A DNA stretch of 64,000 nt from Pokkaliibacter plantistimulans (GTDB lineage: Bacteria; Pseudomonadota; Gammaproteobacteria; Pseudomonadales; Balneatricaceae). The position numbers and the translations under genes are program-made. The stretch spans positions 1 to 64,000 of the forward strand of contig NZ_LAPT01000067.1 of the NCBI RefSeq assembly GCF_003194385.1, read 5' to 3'. The number at the start of each line of letters is the position of its first letter. Positions within the stretch are counted from its first letter, which is position 1. Of the stretch, positions 17,469 through 27,619 are shown piece by piece. The notes below the pieces were generated by a model. It was not told the DNA's origin and made no database searches. It saw nothing but the letters and a program-made list of their open reading frames with translations.

Positions 17469-17485
17469 CTTAAGGCAGGCTTAAG
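17469..17485. promoter_or_regulatory. PmrA/QseB-type box near the hemolysin-family operon
   Basis: CTTAAG-GCAGG-CTTAAG: two half-sites with 11-bp periodicity, the geometry of OmpR-family PmrA/QseB boxes. It lies 46 bp upstream of the first gene of the minus-strand operon. The regulator gene is not in the window. Confidence 0.6.
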
Positions 17486-17688
17486 CAGAGATGATGGCGC
17501 GCAGGATATTTTCCCGAACAGGACCGCAGTGATGCAGCGGCAATTCGCTTTAATCTAAGTTTATCTCTTTTATTTCAATTATTTATGTCATCTTTGGGCG
17601 ATTCGGGAGTGTGTTCTGGTTGCCGTGATCAAGGTGTATTGATGCCTAAAACATGATCTGGAACAGGTTTTTGCAACGCCGCGCCGAG

Positions 17689-17705
17689 CTTAAGTTTCCC
17701 TTAAG
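17689..17705. promoter_or_regulatory. PmrA/QseB-type box upstream of the PepSY gene
   Basis: CTTAAG-TTTCC-CTTAAG, the same 6-5-6 arrangement as at 17469-17485, with both half-sites followed by TTTC. It precedes the PepSY/cytochrome b561 unit, whose relatives are often controlled by QseBC-type systems. Confidence 0.65.
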
Positions 17706-17866
17706 TTTCGCTGCCTAACCTGCCTTTCGTCAGCGCAACCCATCTGTTCAACTTGCGCTGCCGCACCTCGCTGAGGTGCCTCTACCCATCGTTGTTCAAC
17801 ATTCACGGCGTAGCCAGGGCGATACCCATGCTGTATTGCTGGCCACGTTACCCAAGGAGAGAGTCG

Positions 17867-18139
17867 ATGCAACTGATCAAACGTGTAGCTGCCGTCGCGG
17901 CATTGTCTGTACTGGCTGGTGTGGCCATGGCTGATCCGCAGTGCACCAAGGCACCGCAGGACAAATGGATGGACCAGGCGGTCGCCAAGCAGAAGATCGA
18001 GGATATGGGCTACAAGATCAAAACCTTCAAGGTCACCAAGACCCACTGCTACGAAATCTATGGTCATGACGCAGCAGGCAAGAAGGTAGAGATCTACTTC
18101 AATCCGGAAAACCTCGACAAAGTCAAAGAGGAAGACTAA
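17867..18139 (+). CDS. Periplasmic PepSY-domain protein
   Basis: A 90-residue protein with a cleavable signal peptide (KRVAAVAALSVLAGVAMA) and one PepSY-type domain: WMDQAVAKQKIEDMGYKIKT, then HCYEIYGHDAAGKKVEIYF. Small PepSY proteins of this type are found next to cytochrome b561 and OmpR-type two-component genes; they are probably inhibitory or heme/redox accessory proteins, with no fixed function. The ATG at 17867 follows AAGGAGAGAG. It ends 3 bp before the cytochrome gene. Confidence 0.85.
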   Translation: MQLIKRVAAVAALSVLAGVAMADPQCTKAPQDKWMDQAVAKQKIEDMGYKIKTFKVTKTHCYEIYGHDAAGKKVEIYFNPENLDKVKEED

Positions 18140-18142
18140 GCC

Positions 18143-18679
18143 ATGCAGCAGCGTTGGGTCTGGGACCCCTTTATCCGCCTGTTTCACTGGAGCCTGGTGA
18201 CCGGCATCGTGCTGAACAGCTTTGTGCTGGAAGAGGGTGAGCAGGCCCATCGCTGGGTCGGTTATACCCTTGCCACACTGATCGCACTGCGGGTGGTGTG
18301 GGGCTTTATCGGCAGTCATCACGCCCGTTTCAAACATTTTGTCCCCACGCCCACCGAGTTTCGTGCCTATATGGCGGAGTTGCGGCAGGGGCGGCATCCT
18401 CACTATGAGGGCCATAACCCGGCAGGCGGTGCGATGATCATCGTGCTGCTGACCACCGTGGCGCTGATCGCGCTGACGGGCTGGATGCAGGAAACCGATC
18501 AGTTCTGGGGAGTGGAGTGGGTGCAGAACACTCATGAGGTGCTCGCCAACGGTTTGCTGGCGCTGGTCGCCGTGCATGTTTGTGCGGTGCTCTGGGCCAG
18601 CCGCAAGACCGGTGAGAACCTGATCAAGGCGATGATTACCGGGAAAAAATCCGGCTCCGGAGAAGGGGCTCTGGATTAA
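18143..18679 (+). CDS. Cytochrome b561-type membrane protein
   Basis: A 178-residue inner-membrane protein with four helices. Conserved histidines are placed for b-type heme binding: RLFHWSL (helix 1), QAHRWVGY (helix 2), QNTHEVLANGL and VAVHVCAV (helix 4). The opening VWDPFIRLFHW is typical of the cytochrome b561 / Ni-Fe hydrogenase b-subunit family. It probably shuttles electrons between quinone and periplasmic partners. It is translationally coupled to the PepSY gene (3-bp gap). No hydrogenase gene is nearby. Confidence 0.9.
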   Translation: MQQRWVWDPFIRLFHWSLVTGIVLNSFVLEEGEQAHRWVGYTLATLIALRVVWGFIGSHHARFKHFVPTPTEFRAYMAELRQGRHPHYEGHNPAGGAMIIVLLTTVALIALTGWMQETDQFWGVEWVQNTHEVLANGLLALVAVHVCAVLWASRKTGENLIKAMITGKKSGSGEGALD

Positions 18680-18749
18680 AAAGAACAGGGGGCCTGCAGA
18701 GCACGGCGTTGGTGGGTGGCAATGTGAAAGGCCGTTGCCCTCTTCAACC

Positions 18750-18969
18750 TAACAGGTCGTTGAAAATCTATCTGCGTTGCCGAATACCGCGTCAAAAACA
18801 GGCTCACAGCCAAAGGCTGAACGTGCTTTAGCACGGCCCCGAAGGGGCGAGCGGAGCGAGTCAAATGCTCATTTAGTGCACTAAACTCCGCTTTTTCGCC
18901 TGTTTCTTGTGCCCTCGGGGTATTTCCTTGTCTCGGCTGCCTCGATGACGTTTTTCAACAGCCTGCTAA
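18750..18969 (+). repeat. Dispersed 220-bp element with imperfect terminal inverted repeats
   Basis: The left end CTAACAGGTCGTTGAAAATC and the right end, read on the minus strand as CTTAGCAGGCTGTTGAAAAA, are imperfect inverted repeats. The interior carries a perfect 14-bp palindrome TTTAGTGCACTAAA at 18872-18885 and no ORF. The left end recurs at 7783 and at the start of the window. It looks like a MITE or REP-like non-coding mobile repeat. Confidence 0.65.
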
Positions 18970-18993
18970 GATCTGCAGATCCTGATGTGCGAC

Positions 18994-19034
18994 AGGCCGA
19001 TAGCAGCACAGCGCTGTTATCGGCCTTGTTTTTT
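18994..19034 (+). terminator. Intrinsic terminator
   Basis: AGGCCGATAGCAGC pairs with GCGCTGTTATCGGCCT (one bulge) and is followed by TGTTTTTT. Together with the repeat it fills most of the 667-bp gap (18680-19346) between the cytochrome gene and argG. Confidence 0.75.
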
Positions 19035-19100
19035 ATGTGCAAAGCACCTTGAACAGTGGGTTCAGTCGTGGGTTTATGGATTAGCTGGGCTAATCAGTGA

Positions 19101-20678
<1,578 letters not shown>

Positions 20679-20720
20679 GTCTGACTGATTAGCCCAGCCT
20701 GTCTGGGTTAAGCAGAGCCC

Positions 20721-20778
20721 GATGCCCCGTCAGAGCCGTTGCCATAGCAGCGGTGTCTGACGGGGCATCGTCTTTTAT
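20721..20778 (+). terminator. Intrinsic terminator of argG
   Basis: A 14-bp stem GATGCCCCGTCAGA / TCTGACGGGGCATC with a 21-base loop, followed by GTCTTTTA. Confidence 0.8.
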
Positions 20779-20838
20779 GGACATTGAGCAGGTATGGACA
20801 GTTAACAGGAATGGACAGTGAACAGGGAGGTAACGGCC

Positions 20839-21531
20839 ATGCAGTGCCGCGTGCGGCTGACTTTACGGGCAGCGGGTGTGGGTAAGTTGCTGCCGCCAGC
20901 GTGGGCAGTGCTGCTGATCATGATGCTGCAAGGTTGCGGCGCAGCCACCTGGCAGCATCCGCCGACCCGGAGCGATCAGCAGATGCTTTATGTGGTCAGT
21001 CACGGCTGGCACACGGGGATTATCCTGCCGACGGTGGAGCTGTTGCCTGCCCTGAGCTTCCTCAGGGAAGACGTTGCCGATGGGCCTTACGTCGAGATTG
21101 GCTGGGGTGATAAAGGCTTTTATCAGGCACCGGAAATCACGGTGAAGCTGACCTTGCAGGCGATGTTCTGGCCGACGGACAGCATTCTGCATGTGGTGTC
21201 CGTGCCGGAAGCACCGGCTGAGTATTTCAGTGCCAGTCAGGTGGTGGAAGTGCCGGTATCGCGCGAGGGTATGGCGGCGTTGCAGCAGTCGGTACTGGCC
21301 ACCTTTGTGCTCAATGATCAGGGCCGCGGTATCATCACCCAGCCCGGTATTTACGGTAAGAGCTATTTCTACGCCGCCAACGGCTACTATTATCTGACCA
21401 ATACCTGCAACCGCTGGACGGCGCAAATGCTGGCGGCGGCGGGGTTGCCCATGGCTCCTCTGACCCTGACCGCGGGTGGAGTCATACGGCAGGTTCGGGC
21501 AGCGCAGCTGCAATTGTCTCCTTCACTCTGA
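20839..21531 (+). CDS. DUF2459/TIGR02117-type lipoprotein
   Basis: A 230-residue protein. The N-terminus has a hydrophobic segment ending in a lipobox (LIMMLQGC), so it is a predicted lipoprotein anchored at about residue 33. The domain that follows matches the TIGR02117/DUF2459 family: VVSHGWHTGIILP, EIGWGDKGFY, and YFYAANGYYYLTNTCNRWTAQML near the C-terminus. The family sometimes occurs with urease genes, but its function is unknown. The ATG at 20839 is chosen because GGGAGG stands 8 bases upstream. Confidence 0.85.
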   Translation: MQCRVRLTLRAAGVGKLLPPAWAVLLIMMLQGCGAATWQHPPTRSDQQMLYVVSHGWHTGIILPTVELLPALSFLREDVADGPYVEIGWGDKGFYQAPEITVKLTLQAMFWPTDSILHVVSVPEAPAEYFSASQVVEVPVSREGMAALQQSVLATFVLNDQGRGIITQPGIYGKSYFYAANGYYYLTNTCNRWTAQMLAAAGLPMAPLTLTAGGVIRQVRAAQLQLSPSL

Positions 21532-21717
21532 GTAAGCACCGGTGCCAGTGAGGGCGCTGAATATCTTGTAACAGGATCAACGCAGCCCAATATGGGTTAA
21601 ACCTTTATTTCGCGAAAGCACTGCGGCAGTGGATCGTCTGCGGTGCGCAACTGCCCGGCGGTGCCATTCATTTCAGGCCGTCCCGGGTGCCATCCTTACC
21701 ATCACACAGGGAATGCC

Positions 21718-22278
21718 ATGATGAAATGTACCAGCTGTAATCAGGGTGAACTCAAGCCCAGCTTTATCGATAGCCTGTTCCGCGCCCATACCTGCAGCCA
21801 CTGCGGTGGTAACTGGATTCTGATCGAGGATTATGTGGCCTGGAAGGAACGCCATCCTGAGTATCAGTTTGCTGCGGACATGAGTCTGGAAGAGAGCGAC
21901 GCTGAAGACTCCCGACAGGCACTGCTGTGCCCGATGACGGGGGCATTTATGCAGAAGTTTCGTATTTCCCTGCACAGCAGCCATCGCCTTGATTACAGCT
22001 CGGCGGTAGGCGGGCTGTGGCTGGACAAGGGAGAATGGGAGCTGCTGAAGAAGGAAGGGCTGGCGGGCAGCCTTAATGCCGTAGTGACGCCACAATGGCA
22101 GAAAAAGCTGCAGCAGCAGGGGGCCAAAGAGCACTTTGCCCAGCTCTATCGTGACAAGTTTGGTGAAGCTGACTATGCCAGAGCGCAGGAAGTGCGCGCC
22201 TGGTTGCAGGCCCATCCGCGCAAGGCGGATCTGCGTGCCTATCTGCTGGCGTTTGATCCTTACTCGGCAGAGCGTTAA
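21718..22278 (+). CDS. Zinc-ribbon (TFIIB-type) protein
   Basis: A 186-residue cytosolic protein. The N-terminal zinc ribbon CTSCNQGELKP...CSHCGGNWI has two CxxC pairs (about residues 4-7 and 25-28). A second half repeats a related pattern in which CPMTGAFMQKF and GGLWLDKGEWELLKKEGL resemble the zf-TFIIB consensus of DUF2321-like proteins but with most cysteines lost. Function unknown. ACAGGGA precedes tandem ATG codons at 21718 and 21721, so either may be the start. Confidence 0.75.
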   Translation: MMKCTSCNQGELKPSFIDSLFRAHTCSHCGGNWILIEDYVAWKERHPEYQFAADMSLEESDAEDSRQALLCPMTGAFMQKFRISLHSSHRLDYSSAVGGLWLDKGEWELLKKEGLAGSLNAVVTPQWQKKLQQQGAKEHFAQLYRDKFGEADYARAQEVRAWLQAHPRKADLRAYLLAFDPYSAER

Positions 22279-22394
22279 GCGGCTGGGCCTGTCTGATCGG
22301 ACAGGTTTATCCCGTCAGTACCTTTGCTAAAGTGCGCATCGTCCTATGGCAGTGAATGCTGTCTGGCAATCGCACACTGACATTTGTTGTCATT

Positions 22395-22419
22395 TGCCCG
22401 GCTCCGCCGGGCATTTTTC
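22395..22419 (+). terminator. Intrinsic terminator
   Basis: TGCCCGG-CTC-CGCCGGGCA type stem followed by TTTTTC, in the approximately 300-bp gap between the zinc-ribbon gene and ggt. Apart from this and the ggt leader I see nothing else in the gap. Confidence 0.8.
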
Positions 22420-22579
22420 TTGCTGCCGCTGATGGCTCCCTCTGTTTGCTCCTCTGACCCGAATTATCCCGCCAGGATTCACATTGCTGGCTGACTGGTG
22501 TATCACATCAGATGGTGTTCAACAGCGCTGACCTCAGCGACGTGGTGTGGCCAATCCTATCCAGCGGCAAGGAGCCGAT

Positions 22580-24361
22580 ATGAACAAGACCCGTAGTGCA
22601 TTTGCGATTTCCCTGTTATCGCTGTCCATTGCTGCAGCGCTGCTGCCTGCCGGTAGTCAGGCGGCATCCCTGCCTGCCGTCGAAGCGCAGAATGGCATGG
22701 TGGTATCCTCCCAAGCGCTGGCCTCCCAGGCGGGCATCGATATTCTCAAACTTGGTGGTAACGCGGTGGATGCCGCCGTGGCGGTGGGCTATGCCCAGGC
22801 TGTGGTCAACCCCTGCTGCGGTAACATCGGCGGCGGTGGTTTCATGACCCTGCATCTGGCCGATGGTAAAGATACCTTTATCGACTTCCGCGAAATGGCA
22901 CCGGCTGCCGCGACGGCCAATATGTATCTGGACGACAAGGGCGAGCTGAAGAAGGGCGCCAGTCTGTACGGTTATCTGGCCGCGGGGGTACCGGGCACAG
23001 TAAAAGGACTGGAGATGGCGTTGGCGCAGTATGGCTCCGGTAAAGTCAGCCGGGAGCAGATCATGGCACCGGCGATCAAGCTGGCCCGTGATGGCTTTGT
23101 GCTGACCCGAGCTGATACGGATGTGCTGGATACTTCGCTGCAGAAATTCCGTGATGACAAGGAAGCAGGCAAGATTTTCCTGCGGGCCGATGGTTCACCC
23201 CTGCAGCCCGGCGACCGTCTGGTGCAGAGTGATCTGGCCAACACCCTTGAGGCGATTGCCAGCAGTGGTGCTGACGCCTTCTACAAGGGCAAGATCCCTG
23301 AAGCTGTAGCTGCGGCTTCCAAAGCCGGTGGTGGCATCCTCAGCGTGGAGGATTTTGGCAACTACAAGGCGGCTGAGCGCACTCCCGTACGCTGTGACTA
23401 CCGGGGTTATGAGTTTATCTCTGCACCCCCACCCAGCTCCGGCGGCACCACCATGTGCCAGATTCTCAACATCCTCGAAGGTTATGACATCAAGGCCATG
23501 GGCTATGGCTCAGCCGAATCGGTGCATTACATGACCGAGGCCATGCGCCATGCCTACGTGGACCGCAATACCCTGCTGGGCGATCCGGACTTCGTCAAAA
23601 TGCCGCTGGATAAGTTACTGAGCAAGGAATACGCCGCCAGCATTCGCAAGGAAATCAATGCTGACAAGGCCACGCCTTCGGAGCAGGTTCAGCCCGGTAT
23701 CGGCCCGCATGAAAAACCGGAAACCACCCATTACTCCATCGTCGACAAGGATGGCAATGCTGTCTCCACGACCTACACCATCAATGGCCGCTTCGGTGCC
23801 GGAGTGATTGCGCCGGGCACCGGTTTCTTCCTCAACGACGAAATGGATGACTTCACCACCAAGGTAGGCACCCAGAACCTGTTCGGACTGGTGCAGGGCA
23901 AGACCAACGCCATCGAGCCGGGCAAACGGCCGTTGTCGTCCATGTCACCCACTATCGTCACCAAGGATGGCAAGGTGTTTCTGGTGGTGGGCTCTCCCGG
24001 TGGCTCGCGCATCATCACCATCACGCTGGAAACGGTGATGAACATCATCGACCACGGTATGGGGCCACAGGAAGCGGTGGATGCGCCGCGTATCCATCAT
24101 CAGTGGCTGCCTGATCAGGTGTATTTCGAGACCCGTGGTCTGTCGCCTGACACCCTGAAACTGCTGGCGGGTATGGGCTACAAGATGGTCGAGCAGACGC
24201 CCTGGGGCGCTGCCGAGCTGATCATGGTCGGCTTGCCTGCCGACAAGTCGGGTTCTGCCAGCTCCGGCAACGACGGTGCGGTGTCGGGTAAGGTGCGTGA
24301 AGGCTACCTGTACGGTGCCAACGATGCCCGCCGGCCCGCCGGTGCCGCCATCGGCTACTGA
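22580..24361 (+). CDS. ggt: Gamma-glutamyltransferase
   Basis: A 593-residue periplasmic enzyme with a signal peptide (about residues 1-31). It hydrolyses or transfers the gamma-glutamyl group of glutathione and related amides. The precursor is self-cleaved before the catalytic threonine, here T382 in KPETTHYSIVD (E. coli Thr391). Substrate-binding segments RPLSSMSPTIV and VVGSPGGSRIIT are present. It also has the N-terminal GGNAVDAAVAVGYAQAVVNP and GGGGFMTL motifs. AAGGAG precedes the ATG at 22580. Monocistronic, followed by a strong bidirectional terminator. Confidence 0.96.
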   Translation: MNKTRSAFAISLLSLSIAAALLPAGSQAASLPAVEAQNGMVVSSQALASQAGIDILKLGGNAVDAAVAVGYAQAVVNPCCGNIGGGGFMTLHLADGKDTFIDFREMAPAAATANMYLDDKGELKKGASLYGYLAAGVPGTVKGLEMALAQYGSGKVSREQIMAPAIKLARDGFVLTRADTDVLDTSLQKFRDDKEAGKIFLRADGSPLQPGDRLVQSDLANTLEAIASSGADAFYKGKIPEAVAAASKAGGGILSVEDFGNYKAAERTPVRCDYRGYEFISAPPPSSGGTTMCQILNILEGYDIKAMGYGSAESVHYMTEAMRHAYVDRNTLLGDPDFVKMPLDKLLSKEYAASIRKEINADKATPSEQVQPGIGPHEKPETTHYSIVDKDGNAVSTTYTINGRFGAGVIAPGTGFFLNDEMDDFTTKVGTQNLFGLVQGKTNAIEPGKRPLSSMSPTIVTKDGKVFLVVGSPGGSRIITITLETVMNIIDHGMGPQEAVDAPRIHHQWLPDQVYFETRGLSPDTLKLLAGMGYKMVEQTPWGAAELIMVGLPADKSGSASSGNDGAVSGKVREGYLYGANDARRPAGAAIGY

Positions 24362-24431
24362 TGCTGGTTGTAGCGAGGTCTGGCCTGCATTGCTAATACA
24401 TCAGGCCTGCTTCTCTACAGGATCAGACAGT

Positions 24432-24467
24432 AAAACGCCCCGTGAGCTTTGGCTCACGGGGCGTTTT
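24432..24467. terminator. Bidirectional intrinsic terminator
   Basis: Perfect 16-bp stem AAAACGCCCCGTGAGC and complement with a 4-base loop. A-rich on one side and T-rich on the other, it can serve ggt on the plus strand and the GlxA-type gene on the minus strand. Confidence 0.9.
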
Positions 24468-24481
24468 CGTCTGCAGCCTGT

Positions 24482-25483
24482 TTAGCCGTGGGGTGCCAGA
24501 GACCGTGCCTGCATTGAGGCCGAACGGGCGAACTGCTGACGATACTGGCTGGGGCTGATGCCCAGCTGTTTACGAAAATGATGGCGCAGGGTCAGGGCAT
24601 TCCCGAAGCCACATTTGTCTGCCAGTGTTTCCAGATCATCGGCGGTGGTTTCCAGATAGCCTCGGGCCAGAGTCAGACGCTGGCTGATCAGCCATTGCTG
24701 CGGCGTCATGCCGGTGGCAGCGCGGAAATGGCGGTCGAAACTGCGCCGTGACATGCGTGCCTGATCTGCCAGCTGATCTACGCCCAGCGGCTGGTGCAGG
24801 TGTTTCCTGGCCCAGTCGAGGGTGGCGCTGAAACGATCCTGACGCGGCAGGATGGGGGTATCGACAAACTGTGCCTGTCCGCCCTGACGATGGGGTGAAA
24901 TGACCAGTCGGCGGGCAACACTGTTGGCCACGTCATAACCGAAATCCTCACGGATGACGGCCAGCCCCAGATCCAGCCCGGCGGCACTGCCCGCTGAACA
25001 GCCAAGCTGGTCATGCAGCACGTACAGCACATTATCGACATAGTCAGTGGCAGGAAAACGCTGGCGGAAGCCATCGGCATAGCGCCAGTGGGTGGTTGCC
25101 CGGCGACCGTCCAGCAGGCCGCTTTCGGCCAAAAGAAACGCACCAGAGCAGAACGTCAGGATACGTCCACCCCGCTGATGCAGGGCGCGTATGGCATCGA
25201 GCAACCCTGCCGGAATGACTTTATTTGCAGCGCTCCAGCCCGGAATCACCAGCATGTCGAAGTCATCCAGTGCGCTGACCTGACGCGCACTGATGAGGAT
25301 ACCGCCGGTGGCCCGCAGCGGACCGCTGTCAAAGCTGATGACCTCTGTCTGATACCAGTGCGGCCATTCCGGCCGTGGCAGGGCAAACAGTTCTACCGCG
25401 CAACCAAATTCGAAGGTGGCCAGCTGGTCATAGGCAAGAATGGCGACCCGTGGTGACGCAGGTTCGGAGCGAGGTTGGGTCAT
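24482..25483 (-). CDS. ftrA: GlxA/FtrA-family AraC-type transcriptional regulator
   Basis: A 333-residue protein that joins a DJ-1/PfpI-like domain (about residues 10-190; FCSGAFLLAESGLLDGRRATTHW includes the conserved cysteine elbow) to a C-terminal AraC HTH pair (about 215-320; VDQLADQARMSRRSFDRHFRAATGMTP and ETLADKCGFGNALTLRHHFRKQLGISPSQYR). It faces a rhodanese-like gene, the same pairing seen for FtrA in other proteobacteria, so it probably controls that gene. The effector is unknown; the symbol is from this context and similarity. Confidence 0.85.
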   Translation of the reverse strand: MTQPRSEPASPRVAILAYDQLATFEFGCAVELFALPRPEWPHWYQTEVISFDSGPLRATGGILISARQVSALDDFDMLVIPGWSAANKVIPAGLLDAIRALHQRGGRILTFCSGAFLLAESGLLDGRRATTHWRYADGFRQRFPATDYVDNVLYVLHDQLGCSAGSAAGLDLGLAVIREDFGYDVANSVARRLVISPHRQGGQAQFVDTPILPRQDRFSATLDWARKHLHQPLGVDQLADQARMSRRSFDRHFRAATGMTPQQWLISQRLTLARGYLETTADDLETLADKCGFGNALTLRHHFRKQLGISPSQYRQQFARSASMQARSLAPHG

Positions 25484-25625
25484 GCTGATTCCGGTCAGTA
25501 GGTATGTGGTTGGCTGGATATTATCGATAAATGGTCATTCGGCCAATGGGCGCCATCGACGTCTCCTCGTACAGTAGTGTCATCACTTACGCACATTACC
25601 CAGCTAACGATTCAGGGAGAGTCCC

Positions 25626-26021
25626 ATGTCTTCAGCCGTATCCCGTCCTGCTGCCGCCTCCAGTGCTGCTGCCGAAGCGCATTTTTCCGCACTGCTGGCC
25701 TTTGAAACCGACTGCTGGGATGTCAATCATGCCATCAGTAACGGCCGTCGCGATTTTGTGCTGCTCGATGTCCGTGGCGAAGCCCAGTATCAGCAGGGGC
25801 ATCTGCCAGAAGCGCTGCACTTTCCGCATACCCGACTGAATGCCGACAGTCTGGCCGACTATCCGCCGGATACCCTGTTTGTGGTCTATTGTACTGGCCC
25901 GCACTGTAACGGGGCAGACAAGGCTGCCCTGCGTCTGGCGAGGCTGGGGCGGCCGGTGAAGAAGATGATTGGCGGTGTCACCGGCTGGCTGGATGAGGGC
26001 TTCAGTCTGAAGCAGGCATGA
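25626..26021 (+). CDS. Rhodanese-like sulfurtransferase
   Basis: A 131-residue single-domain rhodanese. The active-site loop is VYCTGPHCNGADKAALRLA, with the catalytic cysteine at the first C, and the preceding LLDVRGEAQYQQGHLPEALHFPHTRL is the usual CH2A-type region. It transfers sulfane sulfur to thiophilic acceptors; the physiological partner is unknown. AGGGAGAG precedes the ATG. Divergent from the FtrA-type regulator with a 142-bp shared intergenic region. Confidence 0.9.
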   Translation: MSSAVSRPAAASSAAAEAHFSALLAFETDCWDVNHAISNGRRDFVLLDVRGEAQYQQGHLPEALHFPHTRLNADSLADYPPDTLFVVYCTGPHCNGADKAALRLARLGRPVKKMIGGVTGWLDEGFSLKQA

Positions 26022-26191
26022 CCGGTACGGAGGGCGGGGTATTTACAGTAAATTTACCCGTAGATACCTTGCGTTACGTAACGGAGTAAAATCTGTGCAG
26101 AGAAAAACATGCTCCCTGTGCGTTAAAGGGCTATACTTGGCCATTATTTGTACAGCCAACCTGTTGGCATTATTTACATAGGGGCGCAACT

Positions 26192-26887
26192 ATGGCCATT
26201 TCCTTCAACGCATCCAGCTCGTCCTCGACCAGTCTGCTTGATCGCCTGCAGGAGCAGCAGGAAAAGCAGAACGAGAAGCTGGCCTCGGGCAAACGCATCA
26301 ACAGTGCGGCCGATGATGCTGCGGGCCTGCTGATTGCCAACCGCCTCAGCTCCACCATTTCCGAGTCTGATCAGCGTGCCATCAACGCCCGCGATCAGCA
26401 GAGCCTGAATAACATCCAGAGCGGTCAGCTGAGTGCCATCAGCGACAACCTGCAGCGTATGAACGAGCTGTCGGTGAAAGCCGGTAACCCGCTGTATGCC
26501 GGTTCCAAGGCGATTCAGCAGGAGCTGAATAACCTGACCGAAAGCACCAATGCCATCGCTGGCGAAGCGCTGGGCAACAGCAATTTCCTGTCGGGACTGG
26601 ATGCTTCTGACCCTGCCGCGTTGCAGGCGGCCATCAATACGGCATCCAGTACGGTAAACGATAAGGCCACTACGCTGGGCGCTGATACCAACGCGCTGCA
26701 GAGCCAGATCAACACCTATCAGGTGTCTTCCATCAATACCGCAGCGGCCCGTTCACGCATCGCCGATACCGACTACGCCAGTGCGGTCAGTGATCAGGCC
26801 AGTAACAGCGTACAGTCACAGATTGCTGTGCAGGTTCAGCGCAGCCGTCAGCAGCAGGCAGGTTTGCTGGTTGATACCCTGGTGTGA
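26192..26887 (+). CDS. Short orphan flagellin
   Basis: A 231-residue flagellin consisting only of the D0/D1 ends: SGKRINSAADDAAGLLIANRL near the N-terminus and AARSRIADTDYASAVSDQASN plus a heptad-rich tail at the C-terminus. The variable D2/D3 domains are missing. It diverges from standard flagellins (opening MAISFNASSSSSTSLLDRL; serine-rich), and no other flagellar gene is in the window. It could be a minor or structural-variant flagellin or be used by a non-classical filament. It has its own terminator, so it is monocistronic. No convincing sigma-28 promoter was found. Confidence 0.85.
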   Translation: MAISFNASSSSSTSLLDRLQEQQEKQNEKLASGKRINSAADDAAGLLIANRLSSTISESDQRAINARDQQSLNNIQSGQLSAISDNLQRMNELSVKAGNPLYAGSKAIQQELNNLTESTNAIAGEALGNSNFLSGLDASDPAALQAAINTASSTVNDKATTLGADTNALQSQINTYQVSSINTAAARSRIADTDYASAVSDQASNSVQSQIAVQVQRSRQQQAGLLVDTLV

Positions 26888-26933
26888 TGCCTGAACGCAG
26901 GCCTCGTTCCTGCTGACAAGACTCAGTGTTGAT

Positions 26934-26968
26934 AAGCCATCCCTCGGATACCGACGGATGGCTTTTTT
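26934..26968 (+). terminator. Intrinsic terminator of the flagellin gene
   Basis: AAGCCATCC...GGATGGCTT stem with interior loop, followed by TTTTTT. Confidence 0.85.
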
Positions 26969-27007
26969 CTTTATGCTGATCGGCCCGCCCTTTTGTCGGA
27001 GTTGCTC

Positions 27008-27526
27008 ATGAGCCAGCCAGTTGTTAGTGCTGTCAGCCTTCACCCTTATTCACCTGAGTTTCAGCAGGGCGTGGTGGATCTGATCCTGCCTATCCAGCAG
27101 CAGGAGTTCGATATTCCTGTCACCCTGGCTGACCAACCGGACCTGCTCGACATTCCCAATTTCTATCAGCACGGCACCGGTAACTTCTGGGTGGCGGTGG
27201 TGGACGGGCAGGTGGTGGGCAGTATTTCCCTGCTGGATATTGGCAATGGCCAGACCGCCCTGCGCAAGATGTTTGTGCATGCAGACTGGCGTGGCCGCGA
27301 GCGTGCCGTGGCACAGCAGCTGTTGCAGCATCTGGTACAGCAGGCCCGCCTGCAGGGCGTGCGTGATATTTTCCTCGGCACCACGGCCAAGTTTCTTGCG
27401 GCGCATCGCTTCTATGAAAAGCACGGCTTCCTGCTGATCGACAAAGCCGAGCTGCCCGCCCGCTTCCCGGTGATGCAGGTTGATACGCGTTTTTATCATC
27501 TGCCGCTTGCCGCCTCCGCAGTCTGA
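27008..27526 (+). CDS. GNAT-family N-acetyltransferase
   Basis: A 172-residue GNAT. The acetyl-CoA site is KMFVHADWRGRERAVAQQLLQHL (about residues 81-103), followed by DIFLGTTAKFLAAHRFYEKHGF, the motif B pattern with the conserved tyrosine. The start at the ATG 27008 follows CGGAG. The substrate is not predictable. A methyltransferase gene follows 93 bp downstream on the same strand. Confidence 0.85.
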   Translation: MSQPVVSAVSLHPYSPEFQQGVVDLILPIQQQEFDIPVTLADQPDLLDIPNFYQHGTGNFWVAVVDGQVVGSISLLDIGNGQTALRKMFVHADWRGRERAVAQQLLQHLVQQARLQGVRDIFLGTTAKFLAAHRFYEKHGFLLIDKAELPARFPVMQVDTRFYHLPLAASAV

Positions 27527-27619
27527 CGGCACAGAGTCTGTAACGTTGCCGTGTGGGCGAGACGGAGGACAGATCACGACCCGCGGGGCTGAGCCAGCCG
27601 AGAAGGGGGAAATCTAGCC

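Larger units (their letters stand above)
17424..17866. promoter_or_regulatory. Divergent regulatory region with AT-rich centre
   Basis: About 440 bp between the hemolysin-family operon and the PepSY/cytochrome pair. It contains two CTTAAG-N5-CTTAAG boxes (separate entries) and an AT-rich stretch at about 17545-17590. No credible gene is present. Confidence 0.6.

Noticed and set aside
18143-18679. Hydrogenase cytochrome b subunit
   Set aside because: No hydrogenase structural or maturation gene nearby; the PepSY partner is typical for the b561 group.
26041-26191. Sigma-28 promoter before the flagellin gene
   Set aside because: TAAA followed by GCCATTAT is present, but the spacer is 12 bases, too short for the consensus (about 15). 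A TATACT box near 26132 lacks a good -35.
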